Origin: Oleiagrimonas sp963747595
GTDB lineage: Bacteria > Pseudomonadota > Gammaproteobacteria > Xanthomonadales > Rhodanobacteraceae
DNA length: 64,000 bases
NCBI GenBank assembly: GCA_963747595.1
Contig: CAVVFO010000002.1
Coordinates: forward strand, 124,001 to 188,000
Direction of reading: 5' to 3'
Part shown: in pieces, positions 17,536 through 25,638 of the stretch
Layout: each line of letters starts with the position of its first letter
How positions within the stretch are numbered: position 1 is the stretch's first letter
Position numbers and translations under genes: made by a program
The notes under the pieces: model-generated
Told to the model about the DNA's origin: nothing
Databases searched by the model: none
The model's input: the letters and a program-made list of their open reading frames with translations, nothing else

Positions 17536-18102
17536 ATGTATAAGGTCATGCTTTCAGCATTGTCTTACCTAAGGATAAGACACGAGAAGAAGTGGATTTC
17601 TGACTGGATCTATCCGGTGGTGCTGTCTATTATTTCATGTGCCCTAATTTTTATTTTCGGAAAAAAAGGATCGATTGGCGGCCCTGGAGGGTTGATAGAT
17701 CGTTTAATTCTTGTTGGTTCGGTGATGCCTGGATTTTATATCGGCGCGCTTGCGGCGATAGCGACATTTAATCGCCCTACGATTGATGAAATGATGCCAG
17801 AGCCATCACCAAAATTGAACATTCTTATACGTGGCGATTCTAATGAAATAAGATTGACGAGGCGTAGATTTTTAACTCATTTATTTGCGTTCCTCTGTTG
17901 GGAAAGTCTATTTATTCTCGTTTTTTGTATTTTTTCTAACATGATCGGTGTCGGAATTATCGTTTTGTTACCGGTTTGGCTGCGTCATTCATTTGTCATA
18001 TGTCTATCGTTTGTACTTCTTGTTATTTTTTGGCAGATGATATGTGCGACATGCCTAGGGCTGTATTACCTTGGTGATCGATTATTTAGGCCTACATACT
18101 AG
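17536..18102 (+). CDS. Low-GC four-TM membrane protein, partner of preceding gene
   Basis: This 188-residue protein has four predicted membrane segments, around WIYPVVLSIISCALIFIFG, LILVGSVMPGFYIGALAAIA, WESLFILVFCIFSNMIGVGI and SFVICLSFVLLVIFWQMICA. A basic and charged loop of about 50 residues separates the second and third. A GAGG motif precedes the ATG at 17536, 9 bp after the upstream stop, so the two genes form an operon. The soluble-sensor plus small-membrane-effector layout recalls RexA/RexB and other abortive-infection pairs. No sequence family was recognised; the function is inference from layout. Confidence 0.6.
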   Translation: MYKVMLSALSYLRIRHEKKWISDWIYPVVLSIISCALIFIFGKKGSIGGPGGLIDRLILVGSVMPGFYIGALAAIATFNRPTIDEMMPEPSPKLNILIRGDSNEIRLTRRRFLTHLFAFLCWESLFILVFCIFSNMIGVGIIVLLPVWLRHSFVICLSFVLLVIFWQMICATCLGLYYLGDRLFRPTY

Positions 18103-18182
18103 AAAGCAGGGGCCGAAATATGCGCTGAAGAAAGGTGTTTGAAAAAGGTGTCAGGGATGTCAGGGACGTTAAAAAGCGGGCA

Positions 18183-18941
18183 AAAAGGGGACGGGGGTAA
18201 TTAAGTCTCCTGATCCTGCCTCATGATGCGCCGAGGTCTACCGCGAGGGCGGGCGCTGACGTGTCTGCCGAGCGCCTTTTCGATCATGGCCTGGAATTTC
18301 CGATCACCCAGTGCGCGTTCTTTCTGTAGATGAGTGCGGATAAGGTCGAGATCCTCGCTGTTCACACCTTCACGGAGCCAAGCCTGGTAGGCCTGGGCGC
18401 GTTTAACCGGGTCGCGGTCCATCGCTATGTACACGTGATGCGGTGTAACCAGTGGGTCTGACAGGAGGCGCAGGTTGGCGTGGATGCTCGACCAGCGGTG
18501 TTGCTCTGCACGCACGACCATGGCCGCTCGAACCGGATTGAGTTCGATGTAGCGATACACCGTCATCAGGTAGCGCTCGGTTTCGACTGGGCAGGATTTG
18601 AAGCGACTCTGCCAGAGTGTCCCAACGCGCCGATGACGGTGGTTGAAGGCGCGGACATAACACTGGCCAACATGTCGCATGGCTCGTGAAAGGGCATGAC
18701 GCTGAGGTGGAGTAACCAGCAGGTGGATGTGGTTGCCCATGAACACGTAGGCATGCACCGGGATCTCATGTTCGGACATGCCTTCGCAGAGCAGGGCATG
18801 GAAATGTTCCCGGTCCGCGTCATCCACGAAGATCGCGCACCGGTTCACGCCACGCTGGGTGACATGCAGAGGTACGCCGGGTAGCTCGATTCGAGGTTGA
18901 CGTGGCATGCGGCAAGCGTCGCATGTGGCAGGGCAAGAATG
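18183..18941 (-). mobile_element. RAYT module, tandem copy 1
   Basis: This is the first of two nearly identical 759-bp blocks repeated at a 766-bp offset. The block starts with AAAAGGGGACGGGGGTAA and ends with the upstream flank of the transposase gene. I found two base differences between the copies, both silent. Confidence 0.85.
18201..18908 (-). CDS. REP-associated tyrosine transposase, copy 1
   Basis: This 235-residue Y1/HUH transposase of the RAYT (TnpA_REP) family starts MPRQPRIELPGVPLHVTQRG. The HUH motif is GNHIHLLVTP, and the likely catalytic Tyr lies in YRYIELNPVRA. RAYTs nick single-stranded REP sequences and are usually single-copy domesticated genes. Here it is flanked by GGGGACGGGGGTAATTAA-type sequences. 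The protein is identical to that of copy 2, so the duplication is recent. C-terminal residues are basic (RPRGRPRR). Confidence 0.95.
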   Translation of the reverse strand: MPRQPRIELPGVPLHVTQRGVNRCAIFVDDADREHFHALLCEGMSEHEIPVHAYVFMGNHIHLLVTPPQRHALSRAMRHVGQCYVRAFNHRHRRVGTLWQSRFKSCPVETERYLMTVYRYIELNPVRAAMVVRAEQHRWSSIHANLRLLSDPLVTPHHVYIAMDRDPVKRAQAYQAWLREGVNSEDLDLIRTHLQKERALGDRKFQAMIEKALGRHVSARPRGRPRRIMRQDQET

Positions 18942-18948
18942 CCCGCAA

Positions 18949-19707
18949 AAAAGGGGACGGGGGTAATTAAGTCTCCTGATCCTGCCTCATGATGCGCCGA
19001 GGTCTACCGCGAGGGCGGGCGCTGACGTGTCTGCCGAGCGCCTTTTCGATCATGGCCTGGAATTTCCGATCACCCAGTGCGCGTTCTTTCTGTAGATGAG
19101 TGCGGATAAGGTCGAGATCCTCGCTGTTCACACCTTCACGGAGCCAAGCCTGGTAGGCCTGGGCGCGTTTAACCGGGTCGCGGTCCATCGCTATGTACAC
19201 GTGATGCGGTGTAACCAGTGGGTCTGACAGGAGGCGCAGGTTGGCGTGGATGCTCGACCAGCGGTGTTGCTCTGCACGCACGACCATGGCCGCTCGAACC
19301 GGATTGAGTTCGATGTAGCGATACACCGTCATCAGGTAGCGCTCGGTTTCGACGGGGCAGGATTTGAAGCGACTCTGCCAGAGTGTCCCAACGCGCCGAT
19401 GACGGTGGTTGAAGGCGCGGACATAACACTGGCCAACATGTCGCATGGCTCGTGAAAGGGCGTGACGCTGAGGTGGAGTAACCAGCAGGTGGATGTGGTT
19501 GCCCATGAACACGTAGGCATGCACCGGGATCTCATGTTCGGACATGCCTTCGCAGAGCAGGGCATGGAAATGTTCCCGGTCCGCGTCATCCACGAAGATC
19601 GCGCACCGGTTCACGCCACGCTGGGTGACATGCAGAGGTACGCCGGGTAGCTCGATTCGAGGTTGACGTGGCATGCGGCAAGCGTCGCATGTGGCAGGGC
19701 AAGAATG
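18949..19707 (-). mobile_element. RAYT module, tandem copy 2
   Basis: This is the second 759-bp block. Differences from copy 1 are at 19354 (G versus T at 18588) and 19462 (G versus A at 18696). Confidence 0.85.
18967..19674 (-). CDS. REP-associated tyrosine transposase, copy 2
   Basis: This 235-residue protein is identical to that of copy 1, with the same HIH motif and YIELNP segment. It is probably the ancestral copy, because its upstream side leads into unique sequence and then two inverted GGGGACGGGGG-type elements at 19751-19801. Both copies have intact frames. Confidence 0.95.
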   Translation of the reverse strand: MPRQPRIELPGVPLHVTQRGVNRCAIFVDDADREHFHALLCEGMSEHEIPVHAYVFMGNHIHLLVTPPQRHALSRAMRHVGQCYVRAFNHRHRRVGTLWQSRFKSCPVETERYLMTVYRYIELNPVRAAMVVRAEQHRWSSIHANLRLLSDPLVTPHHVYIAMDRDPVKRAQAYQAWLREGVNSEDLDLIRTHLQKERALGDRKFQAMIEKALGRHVSARPRGRPRRIMRQDQET

Positions 19708-19750
19708 CTGTCGGTCGAAGCCATCGATCCATGTAGGCTGTCGAGCGGCT

Positions 19751-19801
19751 TAATTACCCCCGTCCCCTTTAAAGACGTAATTACCCCCGTCCCCTTTAAA
19801 G
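19751..19801. repeat. Two direct copies of the RAYT-associated element
   Basis: TAATTACCCCCGTCCCCTTT is followed by AAAG at 19751-19774 and again at 19778-19801. The reverse complement of the same sequence is found at the other end of each RAYT copy (18182-18204 and 18947-18970). They are plausible substrates or ends recognised by the transposase. Confidence 0.8.
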
Positions 19802-19917
19802 AGGCAAGTTTTCCGGGGTGCGGCCCGTTGGTAGGCCACGGCGCCATTCCAATTGTCCCTGACACCGTTTCCGCCGTTTCCCGAACGTCATGCGAGCCGC
19901 TTCAGTGCGTCATGGCC

Positions 19918-21195
19918 TTAGAGCAGCCATGCAAACAGCGAGCAGAGCCAGTCCACGAACTTCTGCGTCCACGGGCGCTGCTTCCACTGCTGCAGCGTCA
20001 CCCGCCGGGCGTGTTTGATGTCCTTGTCGAACACGTCGGTCATGTGCCCGGCGAAGTCGCGGTCGTAGACATTGCTGTCGGACTCGTCGTTGAAGCGGAA
20101 GGAGCGGTTGTCGAAATTGGCCGAGCCGGTGATTGTCAGGTAATGGTCCACGATCATCAGCTTGCTGTGGAACCGGGACGGCTGGAAACGGTAGATCTGA
20201 GCTCCGGCCGCCAATATCGGCCCCCAGCCGGCGCGGGACGCATCCAGGGTCAGGTGGCTGTGGCCATACTTGCCTTCCACGATGATGCGCACCTTGACGC
20301 CCCGCGCCTGCGCTGCCAGCAGCGCCTTGCGGGTCAGCCGGTCCAGCACGAAGTACGACGCCTCCAGGTCGATGCTGGAACGCGCGCCTTCGATGGCCAA
20401 CAGGTACATCAGCTTCATGTCCTGCCCATCGCCTGGAGCGCTGGCGAAGGTCTGCACGGCGACGTCGCCGCTGGGCTTCAGCGGCGGCTCGTACTGCTTG
20501 CCCACCAGTGCACGGCCGGTGGTGGCGATCCAGTTGTTCTCGAACACGCCCTGCGCCTGTGCGGCCCCCGGACCTTCGATGCGGAACATCATGTCGCGCC
20601 TGAGATCGGGCTTGTTGGCATGGCCCCGCCACTCGTCGTCGATGCCCATGCCGCCCGTATAGGCCACGCGGCCGTCGACGATCAGCAGCTTGCGGTGGGT
20701 GCGGTCGTTCAGCCGGTCGAGGCTGCTCAAGTCCAGCGGATGGTAGTACTCGAACTGGACGCCGGCGTCGCGCAACCTCTTGGCAATGCTGGTGTCGGCG
20801 CGGGAGCCTATCCAGTCGGCGATCACGTGCACTTTGACGCCGGCCCGCGCGCGTTCGGACAGTGCGGCGACGAATCGGTCGGCGACCTCGCCGGTGCGGA
20901 AGATGTAGCTTTCCAGGTCGATGGTTTTCCGGGCCCGGCGGATGTCGTCGAGCATCGCCGGAAAGAACTCGGCACCGTTCTGGTAAGCGTTCACCTTGTT
21001 GCCGCCGATCACTTCGGCGCCGAGCAGCGTGGTGGCCTCGCGCTGGAATTGAGGGCTGTCGACCGGGCTGACTTGTCTGAGGCGTCGGGTGAGGCCGGTT
21101 TCCTGCGGCAGCACGTTGAGCAGCGCCAATCCCGCCACCGCCATGGCGACGGCGCCGGCGACGATGAGGCCGATGCGGACAAGCCAGTGGGTCAT
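19918..21195 (-). CDS. Phospholipase D family cardiolipin synthase-like protein
   Basis: This 425-residue protein has an N-terminal membrane anchor (about residues 5-28) and two HKD catalytic motifs. The first is HRKLLIVDGRVAYTGG starting at His167, the second HSKLMIVDHYLTITGSANFD starting at His343. This is the layout of cardiolipin synthases ClsB/ClsC-type and related PLD-fold transferases, which join phosphatidyl groups at the inner membrane. No second N-terminal TM helix of the ClsA type is seen. It is a single gene on the minus strand, transcribed toward the RAYT block. Confidence 0.88.
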   Translation of the reverse strand: MTHWLVRIGLIVAGAVAMAVAGLALLNVLPQETGLTRRLRQVSPVDSPQFQREATTLLGAEVIGGNKVNAYQNGAEFFPAMLDDIRRARKTIDLESYIFRTGEVADRFVAALSERARAGVKVHVIADWIGSRADTSIAKRLRDAGVQFEYYHPLDLSSLDRLNDRTHRKLLIVDGRVAYTGGMGIDDEWRGHANKPDLRRDMMFRIEGPGAAQAQGVFENNWIATTGRALVGKQYEPPLKPSGDVAVQTFASAPGDGQDMKLMYLLAIEGARSSIDLEASYFVLDRLTRKALLAAQARGVKVRIIVEGKYGHSHLTLDASRAGWGPILAAGAQIYRFQPSRFHSKLMIVDHYLTITGSANFDNRSFRFNDESDSNVYDRDFAGHMTDVFDKDIKHARRVTLQQWKQRPWTQKFVDWLCSLFAWLL

Positions 21196-21345
21196 TCCAT
21201 CCTCGTCATGATATGAGCAGATCGGGGACGCCGTGCCTTGGCACTGGCTCCTATCGAAAATCAGCAGGATGCGATCCGGCGCCTGAACTTCGCCTGCATT
21301 ATTCGGGATACGAAACGGGGCAAAAACAGGGGGCAGAGTGTACTT

Positions 21346-22632
21346 TTACGAAGTCGACTCGGACTCCTGTTTCGCAGACCCGTGTTTCGCACTCGAGCGC
21401 TCTCCTGTTTCGCGCGCAGTGACGATGCGTGCGGCGGCGGCCAGGCCGAAGGAGGCCAGCACGCACCATCCGGCCATCCACAGCATCTGCGTGGGCAGGG
21501 CCACGCCGCGGTCGATCAGCATTCCGGACAGGCCCGGGCCCACGGCCGTGGAAAGCACCATTGAGGACACGATGATGGCGCGGATGCCGCCCAGGTTGGC
21601 GACGCCGTAGACCTCCGGCCACAGCGCGCCCAGCAGGGTCTGGGTGAAGCCGTTGCTGATGCCCAGCAGGAACATGAACAGGTAGATGCCCCACACCGGC
21701 GTGATCAGGCCGACTGCCGCCGAGGCAATGGCCAGCGGGATCAGGAAGAACGGCAGCAGCCGCAACGCGCCGAAGCGGTCGACCATGTGGCCGCAGACCA
21801 GCCCGAACACCACGGTGGTCGCGGCCATGACCGGGAATGCGGCGGCAAACACCAGCGGGTCGTAGCCGCGCAGCGAGATCAGGTAACCCTGCTGGAAGAA
21901 GATGATCGTGCCGATGAACGGCGGCGCCAGGGTGCCGGCCAGCAGCAGGTAGAAGATCGGGTCGCGGATCACTTGGCCGCGGGTCCAGTCGCGCGCCGTG
22001 CGCGTCGCCTCCGCCTGTGTTTCGGTGGAGTGGGGCACGCGCTCGACGCTGAGCAGTTTCAGGATCGATGGAAAACCGATCAGCAGCAGCAGCGCGGCCG
22101 CGACCAGCCAGGGCAGCCGCCAGTCGCCCCATTGCGTCAGCAGCGCGGCGCCCACCGGCAGCAGGGCCATGCCGACCTGCAGGCCCAATACCACCAGGGC
22201 CATGGCGCGGCCGCGGTTGGCGGCGAACCAGCGGCCGGTTTCGGTGAAGGCGATCTCGGTCATCATGCCCTGGCCGAACAGGCGCAGCAGGTACAGCGCG
22301 ATGGCCAGTACCGCCAGCTGCGGAGCCAGTGCCAGCAGCACGCACGCGAAGGCCAGGCTGGGCAGGGTGAAGCGTGCGACCTTCCAGCCCGGCATCAGGT
22401 CCAGGGTACGGCCCAGCCAGGGCAGGGTGATCGCACTCATCAGGGTCGCCGCCATGTACAGGCCGCCGAACTGGCCACCGGACAGGTCGAAGCGGGCACG
22501 CAGGGCGTTGCCGGACAGGCCCACGAAGAAGGTCTGGCCGAACGAGGAAAACAGGGTCAGCAGGAAACAGCCGCCGATCCAGCGCAGGTTCTCGCGGATG
22601 AAGCGCGCGTTGGCGACTAGAAACAGGCGCAT
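21346..22632 (-). CDS. MFS transporter
   Basis: This protein of about 428 residues has around twelve hydrophobic segments, beginning GGCFLLTLFSSFGQTFFVGL, and an MFS-type central loop. The motif GLVCGHMVDRFGALRLLPFF fits the second-half signature. Its sequence resembles NNP/oxalate-formate or nitrate-type MFS carriers only weakly, so I leave the substrate open. I start at ATG 22632 (MRLFLVANARF); an in-frame ATG at 22680 is possible. It shares its strand with the cls-like gene 150 bp further on but may be separately expressed. Confidence 0.85.
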   Translation of the reverse strand: MRLFLVANARFIRENLRWIGGCFLLTLFSSFGQTFFVGLSGNALRARFDLSGGQFGGLYMAATLMSAITLPWLGRTLDLMPGWKVARFTLPSLAFACVLLALAPQLAVLAIALYLLRLFGQGMMTEIAFTETGRWFAANRGRAMALVVLGLQVGMALLPVGAALLTQWGDWRLPWLVAAALLLLIGFPSILKLLSVERVPHSTETQAEATRTARDWTRGQVIRDPIFYLLLAGTLAPPFIGTIIFFQQGYLISLRGYDPLVFAAAFPVMAATTVVFGLVCGHMVDRFGALRLLPFFLIPLAIASAAVGLITPVWGIYLFMFLLGISNGFTQTLLGALWPEVYGVANLGGIRAIIVSSMVLSTAVGPGLSGMLIDRGVALPTQMLWMAGWCVLASFGLAAAARIVTARETGERSSAKHGSAKQESESTS

Positions 22633-23328
22633 GATGTGTCCGTGGGGCAGGAACGGAGCCGCTGCCGGCGCGCGCCGCACTCCGTGGGGAAAGTTTGATT
22701 TGGGCGGGCCCGGCCGGATGGACGAGGCGGCGATACGCTAGGTTCTCATGAATGGAACGACCCCGGAACACGATACGGCCCAGCGGCGATGGCATCACCG
22801 CACTTCAGAGTGTATGACGCTGGTTTGAGCGGGAGGACACGCACCGCTATTTCCTGTTGTTCGAGGACGTCGAGGTTCGCGAACCGACAGGGCCGTCCGT
22901 CAGTTCCGCCCTCGCCGCCAGACTGGGGGGCGGACTGGCGGCCGTTGGTCGCGGACGTGTCCCGGTCGGATGCGCGCTTCGCGCACGGCGCCGAGGTTTT
23001 GGCCCATCTTGTTGTGGTCACACTGCGCGGTTTTGCCCGCGACCGGGCGGCCAACGCGGATGTCTCCGATCAACGGCGCACGTTCGAAGCGCTGGCGGAC
23101 ATGATCGCTGCGCGTGAAAAATCCAAAAATGAAACAGTGGCGGGGACAAACCAGAAACGGGATCAGGTTCGCCTGCGTCGCCGTCAGGCGTCGGCGTCGT
23201 GGCTGGTGGTGGGCCCGACGCCAGCGAAGGGTCGAACGCCGCCAGCCCGCATCCCCGCAGGGCCCTGGCACGAAGTTGCCCTTGGCACGCGAACCGTGAC
23301 CAGGGCGTTCGTTTTCGTGCCCGACGGC
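22633..23328. other. Intergenic region without an intact gene
   Basis: No frame is convincing. The + strand stretch at about 22,780-23,110 contains protein-like pieces such as REDTHRYFLLFEDVEVREPT and, in another frame, ADVSRSDARFAHGAEVLAHL, ended by stops. It may be a decayed gene, but I cannot name it. Confidence 0.35.
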
Positions 23329-24438
23329 TCAGTACCTCCGGTGACGGAACATCCACGTGGCGATGCCCATGCTGACCAGCCCGATCAGGGCCAGCGGCAG
23401 GTATTGCGTCCACAGCGACATCACGTCGCTGCCGCGCAGAAATACCCCGCGCACGATCACCAGGAAATAGCGCATCGGGTTGGCCAGGGTCAGCCACTGC
23501 ACCGCCACCGGCATGTTGGCAATGGGGGTGGCGAATCCCGACAGGATCACCGACGGCACCAGGAACAGGAACACGCCCAGCAGGCCCTGCTGCTGGGTCA
23601 CGGCCAGCGAGGAGATCATCAGCCCGATGCCGATCGCCGCCAGCAGGAAGAAGAACATGCCCAGCGCCAGCGCCGCGATGCTGCCGACGAACGGGACGTG
23701 GAACCAGAGCACGGCCATCAGGGCAATGAACGCGCCCTCCAGTCCGCCGATGATGAACCCCGGTATCGCCTTGCCCAACAGGATGGCCGCCGGCGTCATC
23801 GGGGTGACAAGCAACTGGTCGAACGTGCCCATCTCGCGCTCGCGTGCCACCGACAGGCCGGTGACCAGCAGCGTGATCACCAGCGTGAGCAAGGCGACGA
23901 TGCCCGGCACGATGAACCAGCGGGAGCGCAGGTTGGGATTGAACCAGGCACGCACCACCAGATCGGCGGGTGGCCCGCCCCAGCCGTTGTTGGCCGCCCA
24001 TTGCCGGTTGAAGGCCAGCACGATGCCGTTGGCATCATTCAACGCGATCGTGGCGGTGTTGGAATCGCGACCGTCGATGATGATCTGCAGCGGTGCCGGT
24101 TCGTGGCGCAGCAGGTCTCGGGTGAAATGCGGCCCTACATGCAGCACCAGCAATACCTTGCGGGTGTCGATCAGTGGCGCGATCTCGGCATCGTGTCGCA
24201 CGGTGGCGACCTGCCTGAACGTGGACGCGCCCTCGAACCGCGCCAGCAACTGCCGCGACGCCGCACCGCCGTCCTCGTTGTAGACGGCGTACGGGGCGTG
24301 GTTGAGATCGAAGCTGGCCGCGTAGCCGAACACCATCAGCTGCAGCAGTGGCGGCACCACCAGCACCACGCGGGCGGCACGATCGCGCAGCAGCGCCAGC
24401 AGTTCCTTGATCACCAGGGCAACGATCCGCGAGCCCAT
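23329..24438 (-). CDS. ABC-2 type transporter permease (YhhJ-like), second
   Basis: This 369-residue permease has an N-terminal TM helix, a large periplasmic domain (about residues 45-170) and five further TM segments. This is the ABC-2 architecture of the YhhJ/YbhS/YbhR families. The stretch AREREMGTFDQLLVTPMTP is the conserved coupling region. It pairs with the adjacent permease, dual ATPase and HlyD-type protein to make a drug or envelope-compound exporter. The start at 24438 gives MGSRIVALVIKELLALLRD, the standard beginning; a longer open frame is shadow of the upstream gene. Confidence 0.92.
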   Translation of the reverse strand: MGSRIVALVIKELLALLRDRAARVVLVVPPLLQLMVFGYAASFDLNHAPYAVYNEDGGAASRQLLARFEGASTFRQVATVRHDAEIAPLIDTRKVLLVLHVGPHFTRDLLRHEPAPLQIIIDGRDSNTATIALNDANGIVLAFNRQWAANNGWGGPPADLVVRAWFNPNLRSRWFIVPGIVALLTLVITLLVTGLSVAREREMGTFDQLLVTPMTPAAILLGKAIPGFIIGGLEGAFIALMAVLWFHVPFVGSIAALALGMFFFLLAAIGIGLMISSLAVTQQQGLLGVFLFLVPSVILSGFATPIANMPVAVQWLTLANPMRYFLVIVRGVFLRGSDVMSLWTQYLPLALIGLVSMGIATWMFRHRRY

Positions 24439-24512
24439 GCTCACGTCCCCCCTGCTGCGAGCCGGGCACGACACACGATCACTTCGGCAGCGGCGGCGGT
24501 TGCCATCGGCAT

Positions 24513-25628
24513 TCAGTCCAGCCGCTTGCGCGACTTGCGCCAGGCCAGGCCCAGAAACACCGTGGCCATCAGCGCCAGGGCGGCGCTGTTGACCAGCACC
24601 ACCGGCCACACGTTGCCCGCCACGAACAACGTCTGCAGCAGCGCCACGTAGTAGCGCGCCGCGATGACGTGCGTGATCACGCGTACCACGCCCGGCATCG
24701 AGTCGATGTCGAAGATGAAGCCCGACAGGATGAAAGCCGGCAGGAAGGTGACGATCACCGCCACCTGCGCTGCCACGAACTGGTTGCGGGCCAGGGTGGA
24801 GATCAGCAGCCCCATGCCCAGAGCGACCAGCAGGAACAGCGCCGAACACCCGATCAGCAGCCACAGGCTGCCCACCAGGGGCACCGCGAACAGCCATACC
24901 GCCATGGCCACTGACAGCAGCATGCCGCCCATGCCCCGCAGGAAATACGGGATCAGCTTGCCCAGCAGGATCTCGGCCATGGTCACCGGGGTCGCCATCA
25001 GCGCCTCCATGGTGCCGCGTTCCCATTCGCGGGCGACCACGAGGGCCGTCAGCAACGCGCCGATCAGGGTCATGATGACGGCGATCAGCCCCGGCACGAG
25101 GAAATCACGGCTGCGCAACGCGGGATTGAACCAGATACGACTCTGCGCCATCACCGGCAAGGTCAACTGGCGCCCGGTCTGGTCGGCCTGCTGCTGCAGC
25201 CAGGTGCGCCAGACCCCGCGCAGATATCCCTGCAACAGACGTGCATTGTTGGCGTCCACGCCGTCCAGCCATACCGCCACGGGTGCGCTGTCGCCACGCT
25301 GCACCTGCCGCGCGAAGTCGCCGCGCAACCAGACGATGCCGTAGACCTTGCGCTGCATCAGTGCCTGCCGGGCAGGGGCGATGCCGGCATAGCGCCGCGG
25401 CGTGAAATACGTGGACCGCTCCATGCCGGCCACGAAACCCTGCGCGACGGCCGACGGCTGGTCGACCACCACCGCCAGCGGCACGTGATGCGCATTCATG
25501 GACACCCCGTAGCCGAACAGGACCAGCAGCACCAGGGGCAGCACGAAGGCGATGGCGATCGCCGACGGATCGCGCATGATCTGCAGGAATTCCTTGTGCA
25601 CCAGGCCACGCAGCCGCATCCCGTTCAT
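24513..25628 (-). CDS. ABC-2 type transporter permease (YhhJ/YbhR-like), first
   Basis: This 371-residue permease begins MNGMRLRGLVHKEFLQIMRD, the usual start of this family. After one TM helix there is a large extracytoplasmic domain, then five TM segments. The coupling motif AREWERGTMEALMATPVTMA is clear. It lies 10 bp after the ATPase gene and 74 bp before the second permease, so both subunits come from one operon and probably act as a heterodimer. Confidence 0.92.
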   Translation of the reverse strand: MNGMRLRGLVHKEFLQIMRDPSAIAIAFVLPLVLLVLFGYGVSMNAHHVPLAVVVDQPSAVAQGFVAGMERSTYFTPRRYAGIAPARQALMQRKVYGIVWLRGDFARQVQRGDSAPVAVWLDGVDANNARLLQGYLRGVWRTWLQQQADQTGRQLTLPVMAQSRIWFNPALRSRDFLVPGLIAVIMTLIGALLTALVVAREWERGTMEALMATPVTMAEILLGKLIPYFLRGMGGMLLSVAMAVWLFAVPLVGSLWLLIGCSALFLLVALGMGLLISTLARNQFVAAQVAVIVTFLPAFILSGFIFDIDSMPGVVRVITHVIAARYYVALLQTLFVAGNVWPVVLVNSAALALMATVFLGLAWRKSRKRLD

Positions 25629-25638
25629 GCGCGGCCCC

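Noticed and set aside
22789..24651. A 620-codon open frame on the plus strand covering an ABC permease
   Set aside because: The minus strand encodes a clear ABC-2 permease. The plus frame is Gln/His/Arg-rich without motifs.
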